Below are positions 8,413-17,138 of a stretch of 64,000 nt of DNA, in pieces. The notes below the pieces were generated by a model. It was not told the DNA's origin and searched no databases. It worked only from the letters and a program-made list of their open reading frames with translations. Source of the stretch: Stappia sp. BW2 (GTDB taxonomy: Bacteria; Pseudomonadota; Alphaproteobacteria; Rhizobiales; Stappiaceae). Every line of letters begins with the position of its first letter. The stretch's first letter is position 1. The position numbers and the translations under genes were made by a program. The stretch spans positions 1 through 64,000 of the forward strand of contig NZ_VIRG01000036.1 in the NCBI RefSeq assembly GCF_008107695.1. Reading direction: 5' to 3'.

Positions 8413-10200
8413 TTATCGGCCGATGGCGTAGGCCTGCATCAGGCGCGGTGTTGCCGCTGCCTTCAGAACGCCGTCTGCGCTGCGTTTGGCAGCGGTCAGC
8501 CGCCCGATGGTCCAGTTGCCGGAAACCTCCACCGAATGCCCGCGGGTCCGAAGCAGATTGATCGTCTCGGCGCTGAAATTGCCTTCGGCCATCACGTGCC
8601 CCGGCTGGCGCTGGCGCGGGTGGAAGGAGGTCGGGAAATGGGTGGTGTGGAACAGCGGCAGGTCGATGGCTTCCTGCAGGTTGAGACCGTGATGCACAAG
8701 CCGCAGGAACAGGGAGAGCTGCCACTGGTCCTGCTGGTCGCCGCCGGGTGTACCGAACACCATCGTCGGGCGGCCTTCATGGAAGGCGAGGCTCGGTGTC
8801 AGCGTGGTGCGCGGACGTTTGCCGGGTGCCAGGCTTGTGGGCAGACCGTCTTCCAGCCAGAACATCTGCGCCCGTGAATTCAGGCAGAAGCCAAGTGAGG
8901 GTATGATCGGCGAGGACTGCAGCCAGCCGCCGGACGGGGTTGCGGCAACCATGTTGCCCCAACGGTCGATGATGTCGAGATGAACCGTGTCGCCCCGCCG
9001 CTCGGAAAGATGCGCCATCGTCGGTTCGTAAATACCTGTGTTGGCTATCCCGGCGCGTTCGATCACGGCCATGTTGGCCGCCACCTGGTCCTCGAAGCCC
9101 GGAAGGACGCCGGGGCGCAGGTCGAAGGAGGCGGTATCGGAAATCAGCTTGCGCCGCGCGTCGTTATAATCGTCCGACAACAGCGCGCTCATCGGAACGT
9201 CAACAAAGGCCGGGTCGCCGTAATAGACCTCGCGGTCCGCATAGGCGAGCTTCATGGCTTCCGTCACATGGTGGACGAAGTCAGCCCCGGCCGGATCCAT
9301 CGCCCCGATGTCGAAGCCTTTCAACAGAGCCAGCGCCTGCAGCAGCACGGGTCCCTGTCCCCACGGGCCGGTCTTGGCAACGGTCCAGTCGTGATAGTCG
9401 CTCAACAGCGGATCTTCGTAAGTCGCGCTCCAGTTCGCCAGGTCGTCGGCGGTCAGGACACCCTTGTGTTTGGAGCCCGAGCCATCCATCACCTCGGTCT
9501 TTTCCAGGAAGGCGGCGATCTCTTCGGCAATGAAGCCGCGGTAGAAACAGTCGCGTGCCGCGTCGATCTGCGCCTCGCGTCCACTTTGGCTTTCCGCGTC
9601 GCTCAAAAGCCGCGTCCAGGTTTGCGCGAGAACCGGGTTCTTGAACATCTCGCCGGCTTCCGGCACGTTTCCGCCCGGCACCCAGGTCTCGAAGGACGTC
9701 GGCCACTCGGTCTGGAAAAAGTCCTTCAACCCGCCGATGGTCGCCGCGGCACCCGGCAGCATCGGCTGGCCGTTTTCAGCGTAGTAGATCGCAGGCTCCA
9801 GCACATCGCGCAGGCTCAAGGTGCCATGGTCGCGCAGCATCAGCATCCAGCCGTCGAAAGCGCCCGGAATGACGGTCGACAGCAGGCCGTTGCCCGGAAT
9901 GAGATCCAGGCCTTCCGCCTTGTAATGCTCGATTGTGGCTCCCGCCGGGGCAGGGCCCTGGCCGCAGACGACCTTGGTTTCGCCGGTACCGGCCTTGTGA
10001 AAGATCACCGGCAGATCGCCGGCCGGACCGTTCAGATGCGGTTCCAGAACCTGCAGCACAAGTCCGGTCGCAACGGCGGCATCGAAGGCATTGCCGCCTT
10101 TTTCCAGGATGCTCATGCCGACGGCGCTTGCGATCCAGTGAGTGGAGGTGACGACACCGAAGGTGCCGGTGATTTCGGGGCGGGTGGTAAAAGTCGGCAT
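8413..10200 (-). CDS. Gamma-glutamyltransferase-family hydrolase
   Basis: This is a 595-residue GGT-family Ntn hydrolase. The conserved N-terminal ILEKGGNAFDAAVA block is at about 31-44. The autoprocessing and nucleophile threonine lies in GDTVHLD (Thr at about 405), followed by the small-subunit PSGGWLQSS region. Family enzymes cleave gamma-glutamyl bonds of glutathione or other gamma-glutamyl compounds. No signal peptide is visible, so unlike periplasmic GGT it probably acts inside the cell on material brought in by the peptide ABC transporter encoded upstream in the same operon. It is the last gene of that operon, 29 bp after the permease stop. Confidence 0.88.
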   Translation of the reverse strand: MPTFTTRPEITGTFGVVTSTHWIASAVGMSILEKGGNAFDAAVATGLVLQVLEPHLNGPAGDLPVIFHKAGTGETKVVCGQGPAPAGATIEHYKAEGLDLIPGNGLLSTVIPGAFDGWMLMLRDHGTLSLRDVLEPAIYYAENGQPMLPGAAATIGGLKDFFQTEWPTSFETWVPGGNVPEAGEMFKNPVLAQTWTRLLSDAESQSGREAQIDAARDCFYRGFIAEEIAAFLEKTEVMDGSGSKHKGVLTADDLANWSATYEDPLLSDYHDWTVAKTGPWGQGPVLLQALALLKGFDIGAMDPAGADFVHHVTEAMKLAYADREVYYGDPAFVDVPMSALLSDDYNDARRKLISDTASFDLRPGVLPGFEDQVAANMAVIERAGIANTGIYEPTMAHLSERRGDTVHLDIIDRWGNMVAATPSGGWLQSSPIIPSLGFCLNSRAQMFWLEDGLPTSLAPGKRPRTTLTPSLAFHEGRPTMVFGTPGGDQQDQWQLSLFLRLVHHGLNLQEAIDLPLFHTTHFPTSFHPRQRQPGHVMAEGNFSAETINLLRTRGHSVEVSGNWTIGRLTAAKRSADGVLKAAATPRLMQAYAIGR

Positions 10201-10229
10201 GAGTTACTCTTTGGGTTTTAAAAAACGGA

Positions 10230-11108
10230 TCAGCTCTCGCGCGGGTCGAGGGCATCGCGCAGGCCATCGCCCAGCAGGTTGAAACCGAGAACGACCAGAA
10301 AGATCGCCGCACCCGGCCACCAGGCCATCCAGGGTGCCTGGGTCATGAAGTTCTTGGCGACGTTCAGCATGGAGCCCCAGCTTGGGGCGGGGGCTTGCTG
10401 ACCGAGGCCGAGGAAGGAAAGGCTTGCTTCGGCGATGATCGCGGTCGCGACCGTCAGCGTCGCCTGAACCAGAACCGGTGCGAACACGTTGGGCAGGATG
10501 TAGCGGGACATGATCGCAACATGGCTGAGCCCGATGGCCCGGGCCCCTTCGACATAGTCTTCCGTCTTGACCGACAGCACCTGTCCGCGTGTCAGACGCA
10601 CGAAGATCGGCATGGCCGAAAGCCCGATGGCAATCATGGCGTTGGTCAGGCTCGGCCCCAGAAAGGCGGCAAGCGCGATGGCCAGAATGAGGAAGGGCGT
10701 TGCAAGCAGTGCATCTGTGACCCGGGAGATCGCCTGATCGGTCCAGCCGCCGAAGTAACCCGACAGAAGACCGAAGGGTACGCCGATCAAGACAGCGATC
10801 AACACCGACACGACACCGGCCATCAGCGAGGCCTGAGCCCCCCAGATCATGCGCGAGAGGATATCCCGGCCAATCTCGTCGGTGCCAAGCCAGTGGGCGG
10901 CGGACGGCGCCTTGCGCACCGCGCCCCAGTCGGTTGCGAGCGGATCCGCAATGGGCAGCACGGGCGCGGCGACGGCAATGCCGATGAAAAAGGCGACGAT
11001 GATGAAACCGAAAAGCGCGCTCTTGTTGGCCTTCAGCTTTTTCCAGGCGCGGCTTTCGAGGCGGATTGTTTCCTCGGCCGGATCTGCGGCGGTGGTCACG
11101 GCGCTCAC
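10230..11108 (-). CDS. Peptide-type ABC transporter permease (DppC-like)
   Basis: This is a 292-residue BPD permease of the Dpp/Opp/Gsi type. The N-terminal OppC-like cytoplasmic and first membrane segment is followed by GTDEIGRDILSRMIWGAQ and the EAA-type loop EGARAIGLSHVAIM. A GTG start at 11108 is chosen because it overlaps the stop of the upstream permease (GTGA) and leaves the usual OppC N-terminus. It forms the channel with the DppB-like partner. Confidence 0.88.
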   Translation of the reverse strand: MSAVTTAADPAEETIRLESRAWKKLKANKSALFGFIIVAFFIGIAVAAPVLPIADPLATDWGAVRKAPSAAHWLGTDEIGRDILSRMIWGAQASLMAGVVSVLIAVLIGVPFGLLSGYFGGWTDQAISRVTDALLATPFLILAIALAAFLGPSLTNAMIAIGLSAMPIFVRLTRGQVLSVKTEDYVEGARAIGLSHVAIMSRYILPNVFAPVLVQATLTVATAIIAEASLSFLGLGQQAPAPSWGSMLNVAKNFMTQAPWMAWWPGAAIFLVVLGFNLLGDGLRDALDPRES

Positions 11109-12052
11109 AGGCTGCTCCTCATACGCGGGTTGAGAAGGAAATAGAGGACGTCGGCGATCAGGTTCATCAGGATGAAACCGGCGGCCGTGCACATGACGAC
11201 ACCCTGCACGACAGCGTAGTCACGGGTGAAAACGGCATCCACGATAAGCTTGCCGAAGCCGGGGATGGTGAAGATCTGTTCCGTCAGCACCGCGCCGGCG
11301 AGCAATTCGCCGAAGAGCAGGGCGCTAAGGGTTACGATAGGCAGCAGGGCGTTGCGGAAGGCGTGTTTCAGGATGACCACGTTTTCCAGAAGGCCCTTGG
11401 CGCGGGCCGTGCGGACATAATCGGCCTTCAGCACGCCCAGCATTGCCGAGCGCGTGTGGCGCATCAAGGTGGCGGCCAGCGCCGTGCCCAGCACAAAGGC
11501 GGGCATGATCATCGTCTGGAGTGACTTCAGCGGATCGACGAAGGGCGATTCATAGCCTGACGCCGGCAGCCATCCCAATTGGACGGAGACCAGCATGATC
11601 AGCATGATACCAAGCCAGAAATTCGGGATGGACAGACCGGACAGCGCCACGAAATTGGCGATGTAGTCGATGGCGGTGCCCTTGCGCACCGCGGACAGGA
11701 TGCCGGCGGGAATGCCGATCGCAAACGCGATGATCATTGCCATCACGGCAAGCTGGATCGTGACCGGCAGCTTGTCGGCAATGAGCTCCGTCACCGGCAG
11801 ATTGGTTCGCAGCGAAATGCCGAGGTCGCCCTGCAGCATGGCCTTCATCCAGTAGAAATACTGGTAGATGATCGGGTCGTTGAGCCGGTATTTCTCGCGA
11901 ATGAACTCCAGCACAGCCGGATCGCGTTCTTCACCGGCAAGCACGAGTGCCGGGTCGCCGGGCAGCAGTTTCTGCAGCACGAAGACGAAGATCGAGACCA
12001 GAATGAGCGTAGGGATGGCGATGACCAGCCGGCGCGCGATGTAGGACAGCAT
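11105..12052 (-). CDS. Peptide-type ABC transporter permease (DppB-like)
   Basis: This is a 315-residue DppB/GsiC-type permease. It begins MLSYIARRLVIAIPTL, the usual first helix, and contains LPGDPA and RTARAKGL (EAA loop). It is co-transcribed with the binding-protein gene upstream and overlaps the DppC-like gene downstream. Confidence 0.9.
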   Translation of the reverse strand: MLSYIARRLVIAIPTLILVSIFVFVLQKLLPGDPALVLAGEERDPAVLEFIREKYRLNDPIIYQYFYWMKAMLQGDLGISLRTNLPVTELIADKLPVTIQLAVMAMIIAFAIGIPAGILSAVRKGTAIDYIANFVALSGLSIPNFWLGIMLIMLVSVQLGWLPASGYESPFVDPLKSLQTMIMPAFVLGTALAATLMRHTRSAMLGVLKADYVRTARAKGLLENVVILKHAFRNALLPIVTLSALLFGELLAGAVLTEQIFTIPGFGKLIVDAVFTRDYAVVQGVVMCTAAGFILMNLIADVLYFLLNPRMRSSL

Positions 12053-12071
12053 TCGGGCAAAATCCGTTTAA

Positions 12072-12101
12072 GACGGGGCCCGGCCTGCGCCGGGTCCCGT
12101 C
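12072..12101 (-). terminator. Strong hairpin after the binding-protein gene
   Basis: GACGGGGCCCGGC (12072-12084) and GCCGGGTCCCGTC (12089-12101) form a 13-bp stem with a CTGC loop. It lies between the binding-protein stop and the DppB start. Without a clear T tract it is more likely an mRNA 3' stabiliser or partial terminator that raises binding-protein expression relative to the permeases. Confidence 0.6.
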
Positions 12102-12111
12102 ATCGGTGGGG

Positions 12112-13617
12112 TTACTTGAACTTGACGTTCTCGAGGCGGATCATGCCGTCCGGATAGGCGGTGAAGCCGTCCAGCTTGCCGGACAGCGCCCAGATCCAGG
12201 TCGGGTGGTAGAGATAGATGATCGGCAGTTCCTTGATCAGAATATCCCGTGCCTCGTCATATTTTGCCTTGCGCGTGGCGGTGTCGTTGCTCTGCCGTGC
12301 TTCGTCCAGCAGCTTGTCGACTTCGGGAATGCAGACCTTGGAATCGTTGATCCCGCCCTTGCAGGTCATGAACTGGTGGATGTTGCCGTCCGGATCGACA
12401 CGGCCCGACCAGCCCACCTGGCTTGCCTGGTAGTTGCCGGCAGACTGATCCGCCAGCAGGCTGGCGAATTCCATCGACTTCAGTTTGACGTTGAAACCGG
12501 CTTCCGCCGCCATCGACTGAACAACCTGCATCATCTGGGTCTGCACAGGGTTGTTGGCTACCTGCACCTCGACATCGAGGCTGTCATAGCCGGCTTCCTT
12601 GAGCAGGGCCTTTGCCTTTTCGACATCACGGGCCGGGACGGGATAGTCCTTGTCAAACCAGGGGCTTGTCGGCGGGAACGGCTGATTGCCGGGGGCAAAC
12701 GCACCTTCGAAGACAACCTGGTTGATCGCGTCACGGTCGAGCGAGAGGCTGAAGGCCTGACGGATCTTCGGGTCGTTGCCGAAGGGGTTGTCACCCTTTT
12801 CGCCGTTGTTGATGTTCACCGTGATGCCCTGGTAGCCCAGGCTGACGGCTTCGGCGAAGCCGAGGGAGTCGTCGCCCTTGACCGAGGCAACGTCAGTTGC
12901 CGCGAGGCGTTCCAGCATGTCGATGTCGCCGGAGCGCAGGTTGGCAAGACGCACGGTGGTGTCGGGGATCGGCAGGAAGGTCACCGTGTCGAAGTTGATG
13001 GCGTCCTTGTTCCAGTAGTCATCGAACTTGGACAGGACGATCCGGTCCTGCTGGACACGCTCGACAAACTTGAAGGGGCCGGAGCAGACCGGATTGTTGC
13101 CGAAGTCGGCACCGGCTGCCTCGGCGGCGGTCGGCGACAGCATCATGCCCGCGCGGTCGGCAAACTGGGCGAGCAGCGTCGCGTCCGGTGCAGTCAAGGT
13201 GAACTTGACCTGAAGCGGGCCGGAAACCTCCACGCTTTCGATGGACTTGACCTCGCTCTTGCGGCGGCTTTCCGGCAGGTTCTTCGAGCGTTCGATGTTG
13301 GCCTTCACGGCTTCCGCGTCAAAGGGGGTGCCATCGTGGAAGGTCACGCCTTCGCGCAGGTCCATGGTCAGGACCTTGCCGTCGTCGGACCAGCTCCAGC
13401 CGGTGGCCAGCTGCGGGATGGTTTCCAGATCCGGAGTGATGTCGACCAGCTTGTCGCACAGCGACGTGTAGACGATACGGCCGACAAAGGTCCGGGACTG
13501 ATCGGGATCCAGCACATCGGCGTCGTCCTGCAGGCCGATGCGAAGATCGGCGGCGTGGGCGGCCGTTGCCAGGGTTGTTGCGCTGAGCAGCAGCGCGGCA
13601 AGGAAATGCTTACGCAT
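12112..13617 (-). CDS. Family 5 peptide/glutathione-type periplasmic binding protein
   Basis: This 501-residue SBP_bac_5 protein captures the substrate in the periplasm. The signal peptide runs to about residue 22 (ends TAAHA), followed by DLRIGLQDDADVLDPDQS, the usual family start, and by an SWSDDGKVLTMDLREGV block. The start at 13617 follows AGGAGA; upstream open frame is not supported. Its position with a GGT-family enzyme suggests a gamma-glutamyl or related peptide ligand (inference). Confidence 0.88.
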   Translation of the reverse strand: MRKHFLAALLLSATTLATAAHAADLRIGLQDDADVLDPDQSRTFVGRIVYTSLCDKLVDITPDLETIPQLATGWSWSDDGKVLTMDLREGVTFHDGTPFDAEAVKANIERSKNLPESRRKSEVKSIESVEVSGPLQVKFTLTAPDATLLAQFADRAGMMLSPTAAEAAGADFGNNPVCSGPFKFVERVQQDRIVLSKFDDYWNKDAINFDTVTFLPIPDTTVRLANLRSGDIDMLERLAATDVASVKGDDSLGFAEAVSLGYQGITVNINNGEKGDNPFGNDPKIRQAFSLSLDRDAINQVVFEGAFAPGNQPFPPTSPWFDKDYPVPARDVEKAKALLKEAGYDSLDVEVQVANNPVQTQMMQVVQSMAAEAGFNVKLKSMEFASLLADQSAGNYQASQVGWSGRVDPDGNIHQFMTCKGGINDSKVCIPEVDKLLDEARQSNDTATRKAKYDEARDILIKELPIIYLYHPTWIWALSGKLDGFTAYPDGMIRLENVKFK

Positions 13618-13645
13618 GTTGGTTCTCCTATCGAAAGGGCTCGAT

Positions 13646-14746
13646 TTAAGGTCTTGTGGCCGTCGTTGGCTCTTGTTGTTGGCTACGGGTTCGGAACAGC
13701 GCGAAGCGCTTTTCCGCATTGGGGCTCCTTGGCGGTTCCTGAACCGGGGACTGGTCAGCGTCCGCGATTTTTTCCCAGTGATGGCAGGCAACGGTTCTGT
13801 CTCCTGCAATGGTTGCAGGTGCCGGTTTTTCCTGGCTGCAAAGATCGGTTGCATGCGGACAGCGCGGATGAAAGCGGCAGCCCGAGGGAGGATCGAGCGG
13901 TGAGGGCACGTCTCCCGAAAGGGCGGCTTTCATCGACCTGCCGTGCGGCGAGGCAATCGGGATCGCGCGCATCAGGGCCTGTGTGTAGGGATGCAGAGGC
14001 TTGTCGAACAGCGCGTCATTGGGGGCCAGCTCGACGATTTCACCCAGATACATGACCGCCACCCGGTCGCTCATGTGGCGGATAACCGCCAGGTCGTGGG
14101 CAATCAGGATCAGCGTCAGGTCGAATTCCGACTTCAGGTCTTCCAGAAGATTGATGACCTGGGCCTGCACCGAAACATCCAGCGCCGAGACGGGTTCATC
14201 GCCGACGATCACCTTGGGGCCGCTGGCCAGCGCTCGGGCGATGCCGATGCGCTGACGCTGGCCGCCGGAAAACTCGTGCGGATAGCGATTGGCGAAGGCG
14301 GGACGAAGCCCGACCCTGTTCAGGAGTTCAGCGACCTTCTGCCGGCGTTCGGCACGCGAAAGCGTCGTGTGGACCTTCATCGGTTCCTCGATCAGCGCAC
14401 CGACGCTCATGCGTGGATTGAGCGAGGAGAACGGGTCCTGGAAAATGAATTGCAGATCCTTCCGCAAGTGGCGCATTTCCTGTTCGGAAAGGGCGGATAT
14501 GTCGTTGCCGTCATAAAGAACTGCGCCGTCCGAAGGGGTCAGCAGGCGGACCAGAAGGCGGGCCAGCGTGGACTTGCCACAACCGCTTTCCCCGACGATG
14601 GAGAAGGTTTCTCCGCGCTTGATGTCCAGCGACACGCCATTGACGGCACTGACCGAGGTTGCCGGTTTGAACAGGCTCTTGCGGCCGCCGAACCTCTTGG
14701 TGACGGCGCGTGTCTCGATGATCTTGTCCCGGGTTGTCAGGCTCAT
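13646..14746 (-). CDS. Peptide-type ABC transporter ATPase (DppF-like)
   Basis: This 366-residue ATPase has Walker A (GESGCGKST), signature FSGGQRQRIGIARAL and Walker B (VIVGDEPVSALD). The C-terminal oligopeptide-transporter domain contains the Cys-rich block CRFHPRCPHA. The start at 14746 overlaps the upstream DppD-like stop as ATGA. A C-terminal tail of about 35 residues, rich in Pro, Gln and Arg, extends past the usual end of the family. Confidence 0.88.
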   Translation of the reverse strand: MSLTTRDKIIETRAVTKRFGGRKSLFKPATSVSAVNGVSLDIKRGETFSIVGESGCGKSTLARLLVRLLTPSDGAVLYDGNDISALSEQEMRHLRKDLQFIFQDPFSSLNPRMSVGALIEEPMKVHTTLSRAERRQKVAELLNRVGLRPAFANRYPHEFSGGQRQRIGIARALASGPKVIVGDEPVSALDVSVQAQVINLLEDLKSEFDLTLILIAHDLAVIRHMSDRVAVMYLGEIVELAPNDALFDKPLHPYTQALMRAIPIASPHGRSMKAALSGDVPSPLDPPSGCRFHPRCPHATDLCSQEKPAPATIAGDRTVACHHWEKIADADQSPVQEPPRSPNAEKRFALFRTRSQQQEPTTATRP

Positions 14747-15750
14747 CCTGCAGCCTCCGCAAATGCGCTTTCCAGCGGTGCATAGTGACAGGCCGCCTCG
14801 TGGGCGGGGCCGAGTTCGACAAGCGGCGGTACGCTGTCGCAACGGGCTCCTGCAAAGGGACAACGAGGCGAGAACCGGCATCCATTCGGCATGTTGTCGA
14901 TGGTGGGAACCATGCCGCCGATGGTTGCCAGCTTGCCGGAGCGCGGGCCGACCGACGGGACGGAGCTCATCAGGCCGATGGTGTAGGGGTGCTGCGGATC
15001 GTCGAAAATCGCAGAAACCGGGCCGTCCTCCACCGCACGTCCGGCGTACATTACACACACGCGGTCGGCGATTTCGGCAACGACACCCAGATCGTGCGTG
15101 ATCATGATCAATGCCGTTCCGCTCTCCTTCTGCAGGTCCTCGATCAGGTCGATGATCTGGGCCTGAATGGTGACGTCGAGAGCGGTGGTGGGCTCGTCGG
15201 CAATCAGCAGGACCGGATCGTTGGCAAGCGCCATGGCGATCATCACCCGCTGGCGCATGCCGCCCGAAAGCTCATGCGGGTAATCGTCCAGCCGGCTGGA
15301 AGCAGCCGGGATCTTCACCCGTTCCAGCATTTCCTGCGCCCGTGCGCGGGCTTCGGCCCGGCTCACCGGGCGATGACGCAGCACAATTTCCGCAATCTGG
15401 TCGCCGATCCGGTAAGACGGATTGAGCGAGGTCATCGGCTCCTGGAAGATCATGGAAATGCGGTCGCCGCGCAGGTCTGCCAGAGCCCGTTGCGGCAGCG
15501 CCAGCAGATCCTGTCCGCCAAAGGTGGCCGTTCCGGACATGACTCTGGCAACGCCCTTCGGCAGCAGGCCCATCAGCGACAAGGCTGTAACCGACTTGCC
15601 GCACCCGCTCTCTCCGACGATGCACAGGGTTTCCCCCGGACGGACGGCAAAGGACAGACCATCGACGATATTGGCCGGAGCGCCCTTGAAACGGAGCGAG
15701 AGGTCCTGAACCTCCAGGACCGGGGCGCTCGACGGAGCTTCAGTCGGCAT
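14743..15750 (-). CDS. Peptide-type ABC transporter ATPase (DppD-like)
   Basis: This 335-residue ATPase is partner to the DppF-like protein. It has Walker A (GESGCGKSV), signature [15 protein letters not shown], Walker B ([12 protein letters not shown]) and the C-terminal [10 protein letters not shown] block. The start at 15750 (MPTEAPSS) lies 11 bp inside the end of the upstream GntR gene, so regulator and transporter are one transcript. Confidence 0.88.
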   Translation of the reverse strand: MPTEAPSSAPVLEVQDLSLRFKGAPANIVDGLSFAVRPGETLCIVGESGCGKSVTALSLMGLLPKGVARVMSGTATFGGQDLLALPQRALADLRGDRISMIFQEPMTSLNPSYRIGDQIAEIVLRHRPVSRAEARARAQEMLERVKIPAASSRLDDYPHELSGGMRQRVMIAMALANDPVLLIADEPTTALDVTIQAQIIDLIEDLQKESGTALIMITHDLGVVAEIADRVCVMYAGRAVEDGPVSAIFDDPQHPYTIGLMSSVPSVGPRSGKLATIGGMVPTIDNMPNGCRFSPRCPFAGARCDSVPPLVELGPAHEAACHYAPLESAFAEAAG

Positions 15751-16456
15751 CGGCCGCCTCGCTTGCACTCTGGAACAGGAGACGCTCTTGCAGCGCCAGC
15801 AGGTGGGCACGCATGGTTTTTTCCGCAGTGATGGGGTCCCGGTTGGCAATGGCTGCGATGATGTCGACATGCTGCGACCGGTAGAGCGTCAGGGCATCGT
15901 CGGTTCTCAGCGCTTCGCGCACGTGGCGCCAGGCGGTATCCTGCCGAACCCGGTCAACGACATCGAACAGGGCCAGGAACAGGGTGTTGCGGGCAGCCCG
16001 TGCGATGGCCCGGTGCAGGGCACTGTCCCACAGTTCGCGGCTGTCCATGTCTTCCGCCTTGCCGACGCGGTCGGCGAGGTCGCTCATGGCAGCGATATCG
16101 GAAGGGGCTGCCCGCAGGGCCGCCAGACGGGCCAGCACGGGCTCTATCTGCAGCCGGACTTCCATCACCTCGAGCATGTTGGAGTTTTCGTGCAGCGACA
16201 GGATCTGTTTTTCCGGTTGGGCCGGTTCACTGCCGATAAAGGTCCCCGCGCCCTGCCGGCGCCAGATCTTGCCCTCGGTTTCCAGCACCTCCAACGCGCG
16301 GCGCACTGCCCTTCGGCCAACGCCGATGGTTTCGGACAGCTCGCGCTCGGTGGGAAGCTGCTCCGCCCCCTCCGCCGTGAGCTGGTCCACGATGATGCGA
16401 AGGCGTTCCAGAGCCATGCTGGAGTTACGCTGCGAAGGTTTCTCGGTGCCGCTCAT
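15740..16456 (-). CDS. GntR-family regulator, FadR subfamily (FCD domain)
   Basis: This 238-residue regulator has an N-terminal winged helix (QLPTERELSETIGVGRRAVRRAL at about 38-60) and a C-terminal all-helical FCD ligand domain with metal-site-like His and Asp residues (about 95-225). FCD regulators usually repress catabolic operons and release DNA on binding an organic acid or amino acid. It is the first gene of the peptide transporter-GGT operon and overlaps DppD. A perfect palindrome 15 bp upstream is a likely autoregulatory operator. Confidence 0.88.
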   Translation of the reverse strand: MSGTEKPSQRNSSMALERLRIIVDQLTAEGAEQLPTERELSETIGVGRRAVRRALEVLETEGKIWRRQGAGTFIGSEPAQPEKQILSLHENSNMLEVMEVRLQIEPVLARLAALRAAPSDIAAMSDLADRVGKAEDMDSRELWDSALHRAIARAARNTLFLALFDVVDRVRQDTAWRHVREALRTDDALTLYRSQHVDIIAAIANRDPITAEKTMRAHLLALQERLLFQSASEAADAD

Positions 16457-16471
16457 GCCATACCAATACGA

Positions 16472-16487
16472 ACCAATTTGAATTGGT
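16472..16487. promoter_or_regulatory. Palindromic GntR operator candidate
   Basis: ACCAATT-TG-AATTGGT is a perfect 7-bp inverted repeat located 15 bp upstream of the GntR start codon. The half-site TTGGT and near-palindromic form resemble FadR-subfamily sites. A further partial CCAATA half-site lies at 16463-16468. Confidence 0.6.
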
Positions 16488-17044
16488 CACATTATTGGCG
16501 CGATATTTTTCGCGATGCAAGCCGGACTTTTTGCCGTGACAGGTCTGATGTCAGCTTGGGCCCATTCCTGGAGAGGCCGGAAATTGCAAGGGTTCCGTGA
16601 GATGAAAATCAAATAAGTATCTGTAAAATAAATGAAAAAATAACAGACAGTGATGGCATCGGCACCTTTGCCAAGCAATGCCTCGAAGCTTCTGCCTGAA
16701 ATTTGTGCTAGGGAACAAATTTTAATCGGTTCCGCGACTTTCGTCGGGTTATCTCCTTTCGTGAAACTTTGTGCTCTCCATACAGTCTGAAGGGGTCGAT
16801 TGTTGCTCGTTTGGGTGGCGAATTTGTCATTCTTTTCAAGAGAAGGAGCGGATTTTGAAGCGTTGACTCTCGTTTGGCGTATGCGTCAAAATTGGTTCAC
16901 CTGAGGCTGCTTGCCGCTGCAGTCGCTTGTGGCGAAATTTTATGCGTGGCTGATGTTTGAGCTTTGCGGCGATTGACAAGAATTTTTTCTTCGGCAATCC
17001 TGATCTCGAAATAGCGGCAATCGTTCAGCCGCACGGCAATTGCG
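16488..17044. other. Long divergent intergenic region and operon leader
   Basis: About 560 bp without a supported gene lie between the GntR operon (minus) and the amide operon (plus). The left half is AT-rich. TTGACA at 16973-16978 is a possible -35 element for the plus-strand operon, but no good -10 follows at 17 bp. The right end contains three CGGCAAT repeats and a small GCGGC/GCCGC hairpin, listed separately. Confidence 0.45.
16992..17040 (+). promoter_or_regulatory. Three CGGCAAT repeats in the leader, candidate ANTAR RNA element
   Basis: CGGCAAT occurs at 16992-16998, 17015-17021 and 17034-17040, just before the leader terminator. The second lies in a hairpin, GCGGC (17014-17018) with GCCGC (17028-17032). 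The third can form GGC/GCC around AATTGC. ANTAR proteins bind tandem hairpins with A and G in the loop; AATCG and AATTG fit an A-x-x-G pattern, but the loops are not clean hexaloops. RNA function is inference. Confidence 0.4.
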
Positions 17045-17088
17045 CCCCGATCTGTCGCAGGTAGTCACCTGCGGGTCGGGGTTTTTTT
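17045..17088 (+). terminator. Intrinsic terminator in the leader of the amide operon
   Basis: CCCCGA (17045-17050) pairs with TCGGGG (17076-17081), and CGCAGGT pairs with ACCTGCG around an AGTC loop. Seven T residues follow (17082-17088). It ends 50 bp before the AmiC-like start codon and is on the same strand, so it must be read through for the operon to be expressed. An ANTAR antiterminator is encoded two genes downstream, which makes controlled read-through likely. Confidence 0.8.
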
Positions 17089-17138
17089 ATGTTCAGCCCC
17101 CACGGTTCACATCGTTCGGCTGAAGGGCAGGGTAATAC

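Noticed and set aside
12106..14055. 649-codon plus-strand open frame opposite the family 5 binding protein
   Set aside because: It is an antisense shadow of a gene with a signal peptide and family motifs.
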